Assembly (NCBI GenBank): GCA_015062305.1
Contig: SUUX01000010.1
Location: forward strand, 1-64,000
Direction: 5' to 3'
DNA: 64,000 bases
From: Alphaproteobacteria bacterium
Lineage (GTDB): Bacteria > Pseudomonadota > Alphaproteobacteria > RF32 > CAG-239
The notes below the pieces were generated by a model. The model saw only the letters and a list, made by a program, of their open reading frames with translations, ran no database searches and had not been told where the DNA came from. This document shows positions 35,459-45,509 of this stretch, piece after piece; the stretch's first letter is position 1, and each line of letters starts with the position of its first letter. A program made the translations under genes and the position numbers.

Positions 35459-35492
35459 TAAAAAAAAGACCGATTCTCTCGGTCTTCTTTTT
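35459..35492. terminator. Bidirectional terminator after yejB
   Basis: AAGACCGA/TCGGTCTT stem with 5-base loop, A-run on the left, T-rich on the right. Serves yejB and the converging lipoprotein gene. Confidence 0.8.
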
Positions 35493-35505
35493 CGAAGGTT
35501 GCTTT

Positions 35506-36600
35506 TTATCTTACAAATATTTGCACTTCTGAAGAATTTGCATCACCAGATTTTGCAGATAGGTTTATTCTATCTGCGCCCACCCCCATATCCAACAAAT
35601 CTTGGAAAATTTTTGTTGCATTATCTTTTGCAACTGCAGAAGAAGATCCTGCAGGGCTTACAGCTACCACATCAAAAATCACATTAGCTTTTTTTGCTTG
35701 CGCAGCTGCAACAACTTGTTTCAGTCCTTCTTTGTAATTAACGCCTGGCTTATTAAATTTGGCCACAAACAATGGTGAAGAAGAGCTAGTAGCAACAGCA
35801 GAGTTAAAACGAGCAGAGCTGCTACCCATAGAAGAAACCATCGGTACATTATTCACGCCAAAGCTACCTACTTTAATGGCAGAACCCAAATGAACAACAG
35901 TGTCATTAGCTGTATTTATATATTGTTTTTGACGTACAATGTCACTATTCACTTCATTCAACAAACTGTTCATCAATACAGAGGTCTGGCTAGCTTCATT
36001 TTCCAATACACGCAATTGACGATGATCTTCATCAACTGCTCCGGATATTGTATAAGCAGCTCTGATTGCATCAACCAAATATTCTGTATTTGCAGTGTCA
36101 GCAGCCACTTTACCAGCCAATTGTGTTAGAGCATTTGTATTCGCATTCATAACTTGAATATTGTTCTGTGCTTTTTCCAACATTGCAAACATATTTGGGT
36201 TGCCGGGAGTTGTTCCCACTTGCAACTTGGCTTCGATAGTGCCGGTTACTTTATGATATTCCAAAGCGTTACTAATCACAGAAGATCTAATTTGTTGCAA
36301 CTGAGCATTGTTATTGCGGATAGAAGATTGCAACTGTGTTAACTCATTGCGGAAAGTAACAACTTTTTGCCCAACAAAAGTACCGGTATTGCTGCCGTCA
36401 GAAACTTCCAAAGGCTCAAAATTTGTTGTGCCCAAAGCAGGCAAAGCCATGTTGTCTACGGTTGCCTGTTCATTTGCCATAGATTCTTGTTCATCAGAGC
36501 CAAACAGAGAAGGGAACAACGCATCAGAAGAATATGCGCAACCATTCAACACCAACAAAGCAGCTACTGATAAAGACATTTTTAATGCAGATTTAAACAT
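35506..36600 (-). CDS. Lipoprotein with C-terminal OmpA-like fold
   Basis: 364 residues. The ATG at 36600 (with GGTG upstream) is preferred over a GTG at 36612. Lipobox LNGC gives a mature Cys21. The middle (about 85-235) is a Gln/Asn-rich helical region, probably coiled coil. The C-terminus FDVVAVSPAGSSSAVAKDNA...VGADRINLSAKSGDA resembles OmpA-like peptidoglycan-binding domains, without all classical residues. Likely an envelope tether. Terminates at the shared hairpin behind yejB. Confidence 0.68.
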   Translation of the reverse strand: MFKSALKMSLSVAALLVLNGCAYSSDALFPSLFGSDEQESMANEQATVDNMALPALGTTNFEPLEVSDGSNTGTFVGQKVVTFRNELTQLQSSIRNNNAQLQQIRSSVISNALEYHKVTGTIEAKLQVGTTPGNPNMFAMLEKAQNNIQVMNANTNALTQLAGKVAADTANTEYLVDAIRAAYTISGAVDEDHRQLRVLENEASQTSVLMNSLLNEVNSDIVRQKQYINTANDTVVHLGSAIKVGSFGVNNVPMVSSMGSSSARFNSAVATSSSSPLFVAKFNKPGVNYKEGLKQVVAAAQAKKANVIFDVVAVSPAGSSSAVAKDNATKIFQDLLDMGVGADRINLSAKSGDANSSEVQIFVR

Positions 36601-36784
36601 CGAATAAAGCACCTTTTATAAAAAAATACATACACTTAAGTTTTTTACACCATTGAAAGCTTTTGTAAAGCAATTTTTATAAAAAACTGTAAGAGATAGT
36701 AATTTAGACCCGAATTTTTCTATTCTAATTTGAAGTTTTAGCGCAAATAGATTAAAATTCTTTTAAATTATTTGAAAATTTTAC

Positions 36785-36813
36785 TTGCATTTAAATTCGA
36801 AAGGCTGTAATAA
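36785..36813 (+). promoter_or_regulatory. Promoter of tRNA-Arg
   Basis: TTGCAT (36785-36790), 17-base spacer, TAATAA (36808-36813), 15 bases before the tRNA. The 228 bases from 36601 to 36828 hold this and the lipoprotein promoter region; no gene seen. Confidence 0.6.
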
Positions 36814-36828
36814 CACATACGTTACGAA

Positions 36829-36905
36829 GCGCTCGTAGCTCAATTGGATAGAGCATCTGACTACGGATCAGAAGGTTAGGAGTTCGAATCTTCTCGGGCG
36901 CGCCA
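36829..36905 (+). tRNA. tRNA-Arg (ACG)
   Basis: 77 bases including encoded CCA. Acceptor GCGCTCG/CGGGCGC, D-arm GCTC/GAGC, anticodon stem TCTGA/TCAGA with loop CTACGGA (ACG), T-arm AGGAG/CTTCT around TTCGAAT. The A34 is normally edited to inosine by TadA to read CGN codons. Confidence 0.95.
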
Positions 36906-36910
36906 GTTTC

Positions 36911-36944
36911 AAAAAAAGGTTTGAGATTATCTCAAACCTTTTTT
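36911..36944. terminator. Bidirectional terminator, tRNA-Arg/dnaJ
   Basis: A long perfect hairpin AAAGGTTTGAGA/TCTCAAACCTTT with A-run before and T-run after; ends tRNA-Arg transcription and converging dnaJ. Confidence 0.88.
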
Positions 36945-36953
36945 CATTCTTAT

Positions 36954-38099
36954 TTAGGCAACAAACAAATCTTTTATCTTATCCAAAAAACTTTTTGCTT
37001 CGGGTTGACATTTGTCATCTTTGCTAATAGCTCTAAATTCCTCCAAAAGCTCTTTTTGTTTTGCCGATAAATTAACAGGAACTTCAACCCTCAATTTCAC
37101 AAACAAGTCGCCTCTTCCCTTAGATCTCATCATAGTCATGCCTTGGTTTTTTAGCCTTACGACTTGATCATTTTGTGAGCCAGCTTCAATATTCAACTCT
37201 AATTTTTCTCCTCCGATTGAAGGGATTTCCACTTTTCCACCCAGAGCTGCACAAATCATAGACACCGGCACTCTCGTATATAGGTTTGCACCTTCTCTAG
37301 CGTATAATTTATGCTCTTTAATACCAACAAACACATACAAATCACCATTTTCGCCCCCACGCACGCCAGCCTCTCCGGCTCCGGGGATTCTCATTCTGGT
37401 TCCTTCTTCGATTCCAGCGGGGATTTTTACTTTGATAGTTTTTTCTTGTCGAACAAACCCTTTTCCTTTGCATTCGGCACAAGGCTCACTCACTTTGCGG
37501 CCGCTACCTTGGCACTGAGGACAAGCTTGTTCTACCACAAAAAAACCTTTTTGCATCCTAACTCTGCCACTGCCTTGACAATGAGGGCATACAGGAGCTT
37601 CTTTTCCATCTTTTGTTCCGTGTCCATGACATTTCTCACAAGTAGCAGAAGATGGCAAACTAATTTCTTTTTCCACACCACTAAAGGCTTCTTCAAGAGA
37701 AATCTCCAAATTATAGCGAACATCATCTCCGTCTACGGCGTAGTTTGCAGCTCTTTGTTGTCCGCCGCCCATAAAATCAGAAAACACCTGCGAAAATATA
37801 TCCGAAAAACCACTGCCAAAATTAAAATCAAATCCTCCAAAAGGATTACCTCCGCCGGCACCACCCATACCGTTGGCAAAAGCCTGATGTCCATATCGGT
37901 CATAAGCCGCACGTTTTTGTTCATCTTTCAAAATTTCATAGGCTTCATTAATTTCCTTAAATTTAGCTTCGGCTTCTTTGTCGCCGGGGTTTCGATCCGG
38001 ATGATATTGCATAGCTAACTTGCGAAAAGATTTTTTAATTTCATCGCCGTTTGCTGATTTATCTATACCTAAAATTTCGTAGTAGTCTCTTTCTGTCAT
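36954..38099 (-). CDS. dnaJ: Chaperone DnaJ (Hsp40)
   Basis: Co-chaperone that delivers clients to DnaK. 381 residues: J-domain with YHPDRNPGD (about 32-40), Gly/Phe-rich linker (about 75-125), four CxxCxGxG zinc modules ([32 protein letters not shown]), and the C-terminal substrate-binding barrels. Normally dnaJ directly follows dnaK in alphaproteobacteria; here a 1192-residue gene on the other strand separates them. It has its own heat-shock-like promoter. Confidence 0.97.
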   Translation of the reverse strand: MTERDYYEILGIDKSANGDEIKKSFRKLAMQYHPDRNPGDKEAEAKFKEINEAYEILKDEQKRAAYDRYGHQAFANGMGGAGGGNPFGGFDFNFGSGFSDIFSQVFSDFMGGGQQRAANYAVDGDDVRYNLEISLEEAFSGVEKEISLPSSATCEKCHGHGTKDGKEAPVCPHCQGSGRVRMQKGFFVVEQACPQCQGSGRKVSEPCAECKGKGFVRQEKTIKVKIPAGIEEGTRMRIPGAGEAGVRGGENGDLYVFVGIKEHKLYAREGANLYTRVPVSMICAALGGKVEIPSIGGEKLELNIEAGSQNDQVVRLKNQGMTMMRSKGRGDLFVKLRVEVPVNLSAKQKELLEEFRAISKDDKCQPEAKSFLDKIKDLFVA

Positions 38100-38136
38100 T
38101 TTATTTTGCCATCAAAACTATATTAAATTATTTTTC

Positions 38137-38165
38137 ATTTAGGGTATTTTTTTGCAAAAAGCAAG
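38137..38165 (-). promoter_or_regulatory. Heat-shock (RpoH-type) promoter of dnaJ
   Basis: CTTGCT (38160-38165), 15 bases, CCCTAAAT (38137-38144) on the minus strand, giving a leader of about 30 bases. The same layout, CTTGCA-N15-CCCTATAT, stands before dnaK. It resembles the sigma-32 pattern CTTGAA-N13-15-CCCCATnT. Confidence 0.68.
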
Positions 38166-38208
38166 AGATTAAAAGCTTTTTGTTCAATCTGATCAATAAA
38201 CCAATCAA

Positions 38209-38237
38209 TTGACAAAACAGCTTGCTCATTTTGTCAA
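38209..38237. repeat. Perfect inverted repeat between dnaJ and the giant gene
   Basis: TTGACAAAA (38209-38217) and TTTTGTCAA (38229-38237) are separated by 11 bases. Arm length and spacing suit a dimeric regulator; it lies about 60 bases upstream of the giant gene's start and about 70 upstream of the dnaJ promoter. There is no T-run, so it is not a terminator. Confidence 0.5.
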
Positions 38238-38295
38238 AATGTGTTAATGTTAATTTAAACAAGGCAAGATATTATATCCTCAAAGGAGAATTACC

Positions 38296-41200
38296 ATGGC
38301 TGATTTTACAAAAGAACAACTTCAAGAAATAAAAAATAGTAATGAGTTTAAGGAATTTGTTGAAAAGTGGGAAAGAACAGGAATAGAGAGAAATGCAAAT
38401 TTGAATGATTATCTTGGCAATTCGAATAATCGTACAATGTGGGAAGGTAGATTTTCTGCTTCTAAAGATACTTCTCCGCAAGATGAACAACAATCAATTC
38501 AAGAAAAATTAGCTGAAGAAGAACAAGCAAATGCAAATATCTTGAGTGATGCTGAGGCTCAAGAAGGGCAACACCGCCAAAATAAGTCTGTTCCTAGTTG
38601 GTATGAGGAAGAAAACGAGGAAAAACACTATAGCTACGAAATTAAACGAAGTGATAAAGGCCAAAATGAATCGTTAGAAAGAAAAACCATACATACCTTT
38701 GTTAAAAGAGACGGTAAAGCAGATGCTTTTACCTTTGATTCTACACACAGATACGAAGATGACAATAAACGCACTACAGAATTAAAAGCTAAAGATGTGA
38801 ACTCGAGGCTAAAGAAGAACGGATTTGCTGGGTTTATCCTTTTCGGAAAGGAACCAACTCAAAAAGAGTTATTTGTTATAGTGACAGAAAAAGATAATAA
38901 AATAACTCTCGCTTATAATCCTACACAAGAGATTGAAGGTTATAGAAAACAAATAATTGAAAAAGAAAATTTTTTAGATGCACAGGTTCTGAAAAGTGTT
39001 TTTGTTGATATATATGAAGACAGTGATGCACAAGTTTTAGCCTCAAGCATTATAGCAACATATCATGATGTTCAAAACATCAAAACAATTTTACAATCTA
39101 ATAATCCTGCAATTAAAAACATTGCCAATCCGCCATCAGTCACAGATATTAAACGTGAAGACAATATTATTCATGACATTGTCTATGAAACCACCCAAGA
39201 AAGGGAGCGTAGTCCCCTTTCTGATGAAAATGAGTTTATGATAGATAAAATTAAGCTCAAAGTTTTACATGATATGGGCATTATTGACGAAAATATATAT
39301 AGAGAAGCTATAAAAAATCCCTCATCAGCTATTGAACAAATAAATCAAAAAATTCCACTTAAAGAAGAGCAACAAATAGAATTTGAAAATAGAGTTAGTG
39401 ATTACATGTTGGAAAATGAAGAAACATTTAAGCTTCTTCCTCCAATGATGTTAGCCAAACAATATCAAAAAGCTCTTGAAGAAAAGAAAAAAGAACAAAA
39501 ACAAGATAAAAACGCAAAAAGTGATGGTAAACTAGATACTAAAATATCCAAGCTTGAAAGTCGTATGGATGAATTAAGCTCAAATCTTTATCATAATCAA
39601 GACTTGTTTTTTGCTGACATCACAAATATTAGCGATACCTACGATGGCTATATGCAAATGTTTAAAGTCAGAGAAGAGACTCTTGGGCAAGAAGGCGATG
39701 ATAAATCTAAAAGGGATATTATTTCTGCGAACCGTGATAGTTTAGGCAAGCTTATTGATGATTATGATAGTAGATGGAATCTGCAAGATGTTCAATCTGC
39801 AGATGCGGATAAGCTAAATGAACGTTTTGACAGTCTTAATGAAGAGTTAGAAAAACTTGATGTAAATGATGAAACCCTTGAACTTGTAAGTAACTTTCAT
39901 TTCATAAACGAAAATAATGAGCCGGAACCTCAATTTATTGATAAAGATGGTAAACCAACTCTCAAATATTCTAAGGGCTGTCAAGTTGCACAAAATAGCA
40001 AACTGGCTAATATTATCCGTGTTGCTAAGCAAAACGTTTTAATGGAAATGCTTGGTTCAAAAGATGATTTAGATAATGAAAAACTTCAAGCGGCATTAAA
40101 TGAAAAAGTTCCGGAAGTTTTATATGCCGCTCACGTTGCTAATCAGGTTGAACAAGGTATTAAAGAAAATCCTAATCAATTTACTGATAAAAAATATCTA
40201 ACCCAATTTATTACTAATTTGGGTAATACTGAAAAACCAATGTCAGTATCTCCAACTGCTTATGAAGCCACAATAGATGGATGCATTAATGCTGTTGGTG
40301 GTTTTGCTCATCGATTGGGTTCAAAAATAGGTAAAGATAAAGCTGTTGTAACTAAATTGTTTAATCCGCTTAAGGATTTAGACAAGCGAGCCGATGATCG
40401 TACAACTAAAAAAGTTGATAAAAAAGCATATCGTATTGAAATGCTCAAGCGCACAATAAAGGGCGGTGTATCAGCATTTTTGGTATCAGGAGCCATTACG
40501 GTGGTTGGAACCATGGCCGCCACAGATGCTTCTCTTACTGCTGCAACCTTGGGAATGAATAAATATGCTGGTATGGCACTAGGATCTGCTTTAGCAATAG
40601 GTATGACCATTAAGCAGATTCATAACTGGAATAAGGATAGAAAGAAAAGAGGGGGAAAGACAGGTCCTAAAGCCTTTTTTAAGGATATGATTAAGGATCG
40701 TAGGCTGGCAATGACTATTGGAACAACCGCCCTTGGTGCAGCAGCCCTTGGCTTTGCTGCAACAGGTAACCCCGGAGTTGCACAAGCTCTTGGTACCGGA
40801 GCATTATTGTTGGGAACCTCTAATATGGCAATTAATACTGTCCAAGATGCTAAAGAACAAGGTGTTAGCACTCTAGAAGGCATAGGTTGGGCAGCATTAC
40901 AATCTGTTGTTAATGTTGGTGCTGCGTTTGGAGGTAGGTTGGCGGCTAATGAAGGGATAGATGCCTTTAACAATCGTCACAAAGATAATAACATTTTCCA
41001 GCATGGCGAAAAAATAGGTACAAGGGAAATAGAAGTCACAACAACTGAAATAGAAATAGGTTATAGGGACGGTGTAGTAGAAAACGCTCAAAAGATTTTA
41101 GACTACTGGTATAATGATAATCCTGAATTATTACAGCAACGTATTGAGGCTATTGAATCTTATAACGCTGAACATGGCACCAATATTAATCCTCAAAGAT

Positions 41201-41874
41201 ATTTGCTCGCTGCTCATGATGCCGGAGCTCTATCTGCAGACAATAATTTGCTTCACAACCAAGGAGGGGAAGATTTTCATACCCACTCCAATCATAAGGT
41301 GCTAGGACAGGGATGGAGTAATACAACAGGAGTCGCTCAATCTACTGTTGACACGCTAGCGGGTAGCATTAATGGCGGAGATGTCAATATAACCCCAGAA
41401 AGCATAAACGCCTTTAATCAAATAGATAGATTTATTTCTGCCAATAATCAAGTTGGATACGCAGAGGGCGCCCCATATCAAAATGATGGAGTATTGGGCT
41501 ATAATGCAGAAGCTGATGCCAGTGGTAGGATGGTTGCCTCTGAAAATGGAGATAGATGGACTACCTATGCAGATGGTGATAGTGCTTTTGAACAAAAAAT
41601 TGTTGAAAAAACAACACAAGAAGAAGTTAATGTATATGGTATGGTTCGCAATGAAACGGATTTGGGTCTAGGAATGTTTGGTGTTTTGGGTAGAAAACTC
41701 CAAAATCTCCAATTGAAAGAGCGTATCGGTTCTCTAAAAGATAGAATTATAAAAAAAGACAAAACTCCAAACAAAGGAGAATCGGGTAATAAAGTTGCCG
41801 CTACAGACAAGGGAGAAAAAGGAAAAACTCAAAACAATAAAATCCATCCATCTGGAGGGAATACATCACGTTAG
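38296..41874 (+). CDS. Giant multi-helix membrane protein A, unknown function
   Basis: 1192 residues, no known family recognised. AAAGGAG precedes the ATG. Residues 1-110 are charged and probably disordered; 110-300 looks globular (alternating strands and helices); 300-700 is mostly helical with coiled coil around 385-440. A Gly/Ala-rich hydrophobic block at about 720-885 holds four to five helices, split by a basic loop (NWNKDRKKRGGKTG) and a KDMIKDRRLAM segment. The remaining 300 residues are soluble and end in a Lys/Gly-rich tail. No signal peptide. The hydrophobic block matches that of protein B (57711-61142) in order and motif. It lies opposite to and between dnaJ and dnaK. Confidence 0.85.
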   Translation: MADFTKEQLQEIKNSNEFKEFVEKWERTGIERNANLNDYLGNSNNRTMWEGRFSASKDTSPQDEQQSIQEKLAEEEQANANILSDAEAQEGQHRQNKSVPSWYEEENEEKHYSYEIKRSDKGQNESLERKTIHTFVKRDGKADAFTFDSTHRYEDDNKRTTELKAKDVNSRLKKNGFAGFILFGKEPTQKELFVIVTEKDNKITLAYNPTQEIEGYRKQIIEKENFLDAQVLKSVFVDIYEDSDAQVLASSIIATYHDVQNIKTILQSNNPAIKNIANPPSVTDIKREDNIIHDIVYETTQERERSPLSDENEFMIDKIKLKVLHDMGIIDENIYREAIKNPSSAIEQINQKIPLKEEQQIEFENRVSDYMLENEETFKLLPPMMLAKQYQKALEEKKKEQKQDKNAKSDGKLDTKISKLESRMDELSSNLYHNQDLFFADITNISDTYDGYMQMFKVREETLGQEGDDKSKRDIISANRDSLGKLIDDYDSRWNLQDVQSADADKLNERFDSLNEELEKLDVNDETLELVSNFHFINENNEPEPQFIDKDGKPTLKYSKGCQVAQNSKLANIIRVAKQNVLMEMLGSKDDLDNEKLQAALNEKVPEVLYAAHVANQVEQGIKENPNQFTDKKYLTQFITNLGNTEKPMSVSPTAYEATIDGCINAVGGFAHRLGSKIGKDKAVVTKLFNPLKDLDKRADDRTTKKVDKKAYRIEMLKRTIKGGVSAFLVSGAITVVGTMAATDASLTAATLGMNKYAGMALGSALAIGMTIKQIHNWNKDRKKRGGKTGPKAFFKDMIKDRRLAMTIGTTALGAAALGFAATGNPGVAQALGTGALLLGTSNMAINTVQDAKEQGVSTLEGIGWAALQSVVNVGAAFGGRLAANEGIDAFNNRHKDNNIFQHGEKIGTREIEVTTTEIEIGYRDGVVENAQKILDYWYNDNPELLQQRIEAIESYNAEHGTNINPQRYLLAAHDAGALSADNNLLHNQGGEDFHTHSNHKVLGQGWSNTTGVAQSTVDTLAGSINGGDVNITPESINAFNQIDRFISANNQVGYAEGAPYQNDGVLGYNAEADASGRMVASENGDRWTTYADGDSAFEQKIVEKTTQEEVNVYGMVRNETDLGLGMFGVLGRKLQNLQLKERIGSLKDRIIKKDKTPNKGESGNKVAATDKGEKGKTQNNKIHPSGGNTSR

Positions 41875-41890
41875 TAAATAGCATCTAAAA

Positions 41891-41927
41891 ACAAAAGGCC
41901 GGAAGAAATTCCGGCCTTAGTTATTTT
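41891..41927. terminator. Bidirectional terminator, giant gene A/dnaK
   Basis: AAGGCCGGAA/TTCCGGCCTT 10-bp stem with GAAA loop, T-rich on the right and A-rich on the left; serves both converging genes. Confidence 0.8.
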
Positions 41928-41938
41928 ATCAGAAGTTC

Positions 41939-43846
41939 TTATTTAACTTCTTCAAAGTCAGCATCAACAACCTTTTCATCTTTAGGTTGTTCAGCACCGG
42001 TATCTGCGCTCTGAGTAGCACCATTTGCCTGAGCTGCCTCGGCTTGAGCTTTATACATAGCTTCTCCCAACTTTAAAGAAACCTGCATCAAAGCCTCTGT
42101 TTTTTCTTTAATAGAGGTCAAATCCTCAGCTTCCAAAGCTGTTTTCAGAGCTTTTACAGCATCTTCGATCTGAGTTTTTTCAGCGGCAGAAACCTTATCT
42201 CCATGTTCTTTGAGTGTTTTTTCGGTAGAGTGTACCAAAGATTCTCCTTGGTTTTTGGCTTCTACCAATTCTTTTTTCTTTTTATCTGCTTCGGCATTAG
42301 CCTCAGCATCTTTCACCATCTTTTCAATATCGGCATCAGATAAACCGCCGCTAGCTTGGATTCTGATAGCTTGTTCTTTGTTAGTAGCCTTATCTTTTGC
42401 AGACACATTAACAATACCGTTAGCATCAATATCGAAGGTAACTTCAATTTGAGGCATTCCACGAGGTGCAGGAGGTATTCCTACCAAATCAAACTGACCA
42501 AGAAGCTTGTTATCTGCAGCCATCTCACGTTCACCTTGGAACACTCTGATAGTCACAGCTGTTTGTCCATCTTCGGCAGTTGAAAATACTTGAGATTTGC
42601 GAGTAGGGATGGTTGTATTTCTGTCAATCAAACGAGTAAACACACCACCTAATGTTTCGATTCCCAAAGACAACGGAGTAACATCCAAGAGCAATACATC
42701 TTTAACATCACCCATCAACACACCGCCTTGGATTGCAGCTCCGACGGCAACCACTTCATCTGGGTTAACACCCTTGTGCGGCTCTTTGCCAAATATTTCC
42801 TTTACTTTTTCTTGCACTTTGGGCATACGGGTCATACCACCAACCAAAATAACTTCGCTAATCTCAGAAGCTGAAACTCCAGCATCAGCCATAGCCTTTT
42901 TGCAAGGTTCAACAGTTTGATCAATCAAATCTTCAACCAAAGATTCCAATTTTGCACGTGTAAGCTTAATGTTTAGGTGTTTAGGTCCTGTTGCATCAGC
43001 GGTAATAAACGGCAAATTAATTTCGGTCTGAGTTGTAGAAGAAAGTTCAATTTTAGCTTTTTCAGCTGCTTCTTTCAAACGTTGCAATGCCAAGCGATCA
43101 TTTTTCAAATCAATTCCGGATTCTTTTTTGAATTCATCTGTCAAATAAGTAACTAATCTCTGGTCAAAGTCTTCTCCTCCAAGGAAAGTATTTCCGTTGG
43201 TAGACTTAACTTCAAACACACCATCACCTATTTCCAAAATAGAGATATCAAAAGTACCACCGCCAAGGTCATATACAGCGATGGTTCCGCTGGTTTTTTT
43301 ATCCATTCCATAAGCCAAGGCTGCGGCTGTAGGTTCGTTGATAATACGCAATACTTCCAAACCGGCAATTTTACCGGCATCTTTGGTTGCCTGTCTTTGT
43401 GAATCATTAAAATATGCTGGCACAGTAATAACAGCTTTTTCTACTTTTTCCCCCAAGTAGTTTTCTGCATATTCTTTGATTTTTTGCAAAACGATTGCAG
43501 AAATTTGAGATGGAGCATATTTCTGACCTTTCACCTCTACCCAAGCATCTCCATTATCACCGTCTACAATCTTAAAAGGCACCAACGCTTTATCTTTAGC
43601 AACTTCTGGAGAATCATATCTGCGTCCAATCAGACGTTTAATTGCAAACAAAGTGTTTTCAGGGTTGGTAACCGCTTGACGTTTTGCCGGAAAACCGACC
43701 AATCTTTCCGTATCTGTAAAAGCCACCATAGAAGGGGTTGTTCTGGCACCCTCAGAGTTTTCTAAAACCTTTGGTTCGCTACCATCCATTACAGCAAAAC
43801 AAGAGTTTGTTGTTCCAAGGTCTATACCAATAACTTTATTGCTCAT
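41939..43846 (-). CDS. dnaK: Chaperone DnaK (Hsp70)
   Basis: ATP-driven chaperone. 635 residues from [16 protein letters not shown]; the ATG at 43846 is served by AAAGGA, whereas one at 43855 overlaps that site. The nucleotide-binding domain has [14 protein letters not shown] and [10 protein letters not shown]; the substrate domain starts after [13 protein letters not shown]; the C-terminus ends with acidic [11 protein letters not shown] heat-shock-like promoter lies upstream and a terminator behind, so it is transcribed alone. Confidence 0.98.
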   Translation of the reverse strand: MSNKVIGIDLGTTNSCFAVMDGSEPKVLENSEGARTTPSMVAFTDTERLVGFPAKRQAVTNPENTLFAIKRLIGRRYDSPEVAKDKALVPFKIVDGDNGDAWVEVKGQKYAPSQISAIVLQKIKEYAENYLGEKVEKAVITVPAYFNDSQRQATKDAGKIAGLEVLRIINEPTAAALAYGMDKKTSGTIAVYDLGGGTFDISILEIGDGVFEVKSTNGNTFLGGEDFDQRLVTYLTDEFKKESGIDLKNDRLALQRLKEAAEKAKIELSSTTQTEINLPFITADATGPKHLNIKLTRAKLESLVEDLIDQTVEPCKKAMADAGVSASEISEVILVGGMTRMPKVQEKVKEIFGKEPHKGVNPDEVVAVGAAIQGGVLMGDVKDVLLLDVTPLSLGIETLGGVFTRLIDRNTTIPTRKSQVFSTAEDGQTAVTIRVFQGEREMAADNKLLGQFDLVGIPPAPRGMPQIEVTFDIDANGIVNVSAKDKATNKEQAIRIQASGGLSDADIEKMVKDAEANAEADKKKKELVEAKNQGESLVHSTEKTLKEHGDKVSAAEKTQIEDAVKALKTALEAEDLTSIKEKTEALMQVSLKLGEAMYKAQAEAAQANGATQSADTGAEQPKDEKVVDADFEEVK

Positions 43847-43900
43847 ATTTTTCATCCTTTTTTTGTTATCAACGAGATGTATTTATTGTTTCTAGAAGTT

Positions 43901-43929
43901 ATATAGGGACGAAAAATTATCGATGCAAG
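43901..43929 (-). promoter_or_regulatory. Heat-shock (RpoH-type) promoter of dnaK
   Basis: CTTGCA (43924-43929), 15 bases, CCCTATAT (43901-43908) on the minus strand, about 50 bases before the start. Preceded by CC as in many sigma-32 promoters. Matches the dnaJ promoter in both boxes and spacing. Confidence 0.72.
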
Positions 43930-44053
43930 GGGATTTGTATTTTTTTTGCATATTTTTATATAAAGGTTAATTTACTGAATATTTACTAAAAAAATATAAC
44001 ATGGTTTCATATAAGTAATTTTGCACAAAAGCATATAAGATTAGAGGTGTACA

Positions 44054-45043
44054 ATGTTGTTTGTAAAAAAAGCCTTGTTAGGGTTTGGCGCTTTGTTTTT
44101 GATTCTGTTGGGTGGAGCTGGCACTCAAACCCAAAGTACGTTGTTACAGGGCGGCGGTTTTTTGGGACTCATTATTGGACTGATAGTCTTGTATATATTT
44201 GCAAAGATGGCCTGGCGAGCAATGGGATGTCTTCCTTCCCTTTTCCTAATTGCTGCAATAGTTGTGTTTATCATGTATGCTATCGGAGCTTTTAGTGGAG
44301 GCGTTTCCAATGTCGTTCCAAATATCAAAAATTTCTTAGGGCAGAGCAGTCAAAGCACAAGCTCTCAAATGGCTTCTCCTCAGATAGACTTGTTAAACGA
44401 AGAAGATTTTGATGCTCCTATTTCAGAGAGTTTCCCTCCTTTGCACGAAGAAAATGTATCTCAACCCAAACAACAAGCCCCGGTTAAACCGTCAGAAGGA
44501 GGATTCTTGGATAAGATTTTTAGGTCTCAAAATCAGCAGGCTAAAGCCACAAACTATCCAGAAATATATTCTTCGGCCAAAGTCATTAGTGGAGACACCC
44601 TTGTTTTGGCTGGCGGACGTTATTTTAGGCTGTTTGGTATTGATGCTCCCGAGAATAATCAAACCTGCGCAGATCAGGTTGGTCGCCCATATCGTTGTGG
44701 TCGCCAAGCCGCAGCTTGGCTCAGTGGTTGGCTACAAGATAATGAGCTGGCATGCAAAGTAATGCAACAAGACAATAAAGGAAATATGATTGGAACGTGT
44801 TCTTTAGGAGCCTATGACATCGGAGCCGCCTTAGTAAATGCCGGTTGGGCTGTGGTATATTCAAAACACACAGATATTTATCTACCATATCAAGTTCAGG
44901 CTCAAAATAATGCCAGAGGTTTATGGCAGGGAGAGTTTTATATGCCTTGGGATTGGCGCAAAATTCAGTCTAGAACTCCAAAGGTAAAAATTATAAACAA
45001 ACCAAAAAAACGCAAACGTACGTTCTTCAATCCTATGGGATAA
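44054..45043 (+). CDS. Membrane-anchored SNase-like (thermonuclease) protein
   Basis: 329 residues. Three hydrophobic N-terminal segments (about 5-78), a Ser/Gln/Pro linker, then a staphylococcal-nuclease domain (about 175-310): VISGDTLVL, FRLFGIDAPEN and GAALVNAGWAVVY. The equivalents of nuclease Asp21, Arg35, Asp40 and Glu43 are present, but the Arg87 position (usually YGR) reads KGN, so activity may be weak or absent. A basic tail ends the protein. AGAGGTG precedes the ATG. First of a same-strand run with tsaE and hprK. Confidence 0.85.
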   Translation: MLFVKKALLGFGALFLILLGGAGTQTQSTLLQGGGFLGLIIGLIVLYIFAKMAWRAMGCLPSLFLIAAIVVFIMYAIGAFSGGVSNVVPNIKNFLGQSSQSTSSQMASPQIDLLNEEDFDAPISESFPPLHEENVSQPKQQAPVKPSEGGFLDKIFRSQNQQAKATNYPEIYSSAKVISGDTLVLAGGRYFRLFGIDAPENNQTCADQVGRPYRCGRQAAAWLSGWLQDNELACKVMQQDNKGNMIGTCSLGAYDIGAALVNAGWAVVYSKHTDIYLPYQVQAQNNARGLWQGEFYMPWDWRKIQSRTPKVKIINKPKKRKRTFFNPMG

Positions 45044-45049
45044 TAAGCA

Positions 45050-45508
45050 ATGCATACTATGGAGTTATATCTGAAAACAGAGGCTGATACTCAAACAATT
45101 GGAAAAACATTGGCTAAAATTGCACAAACTGGAGACGTTTTTGCTCTTTATGGTACTTTGGGCATGGGCAAAAGTGTTTTTGCTCGGGCTTTTGTTCAAG
45201 AGTTATGTGGCAACCAAGAAGTCCCCAGCCCTACATTCACATTGCTTCAGACTTATGAGGCGCCAAATTTTGATATTTATCATTTTGATCTGTATAGGTT
45301 AAAATCAGCAGAAGAGATTTTTGAAATAGGAATGGAAGAAGCTCTTTACGGAGGTGTAAGCCTTATTGAATGGCCGGATAAAATGGGCGGATATTTGCCT
45401 AAAGATATTTTCAAGATAACAATAGAGCCATTCAAAACAGGTCGAAAAATGACAATTCAAGTAGCATCAGAAGAAAAACATACTCGCTTATTAACTTTGG
45501 GAGTGTAG
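45050..45508 (+). CDS. tsaE: tRNA threonylcarbamoyladenosine ATPase TsaE
   Basis: P-loop ATPase that drives the TsaBD complex making t6A. 152 residues: GTLGMGKSVFARAF Walker A, SPTFTLLQTYE, HFDLYRL and IEWPDKM motifs. In many alphaproteobacteria tsaE lies beside a PAS histidine kinase of DivL type; here it is 25 kb away from the PAS gene. Start ATG at 45050, with a second in-frame ATG at 45059. Confidence 0.94.
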   Translation: MHTMELYLKTEADTQTIGKTLAKIAQTGDVFALYGTLGMGKSVFARAFVQELCGNQEVPSPTFTLLQTYEAPNFDIYHFDLYRLKSAEEIFEIGMEEALYGGVSLIEWPDKMGGYLPKDIFKITIEPFKTGRKMTIQVASEEKHTRLLTLGV

Positions 45509-45509
45509 C

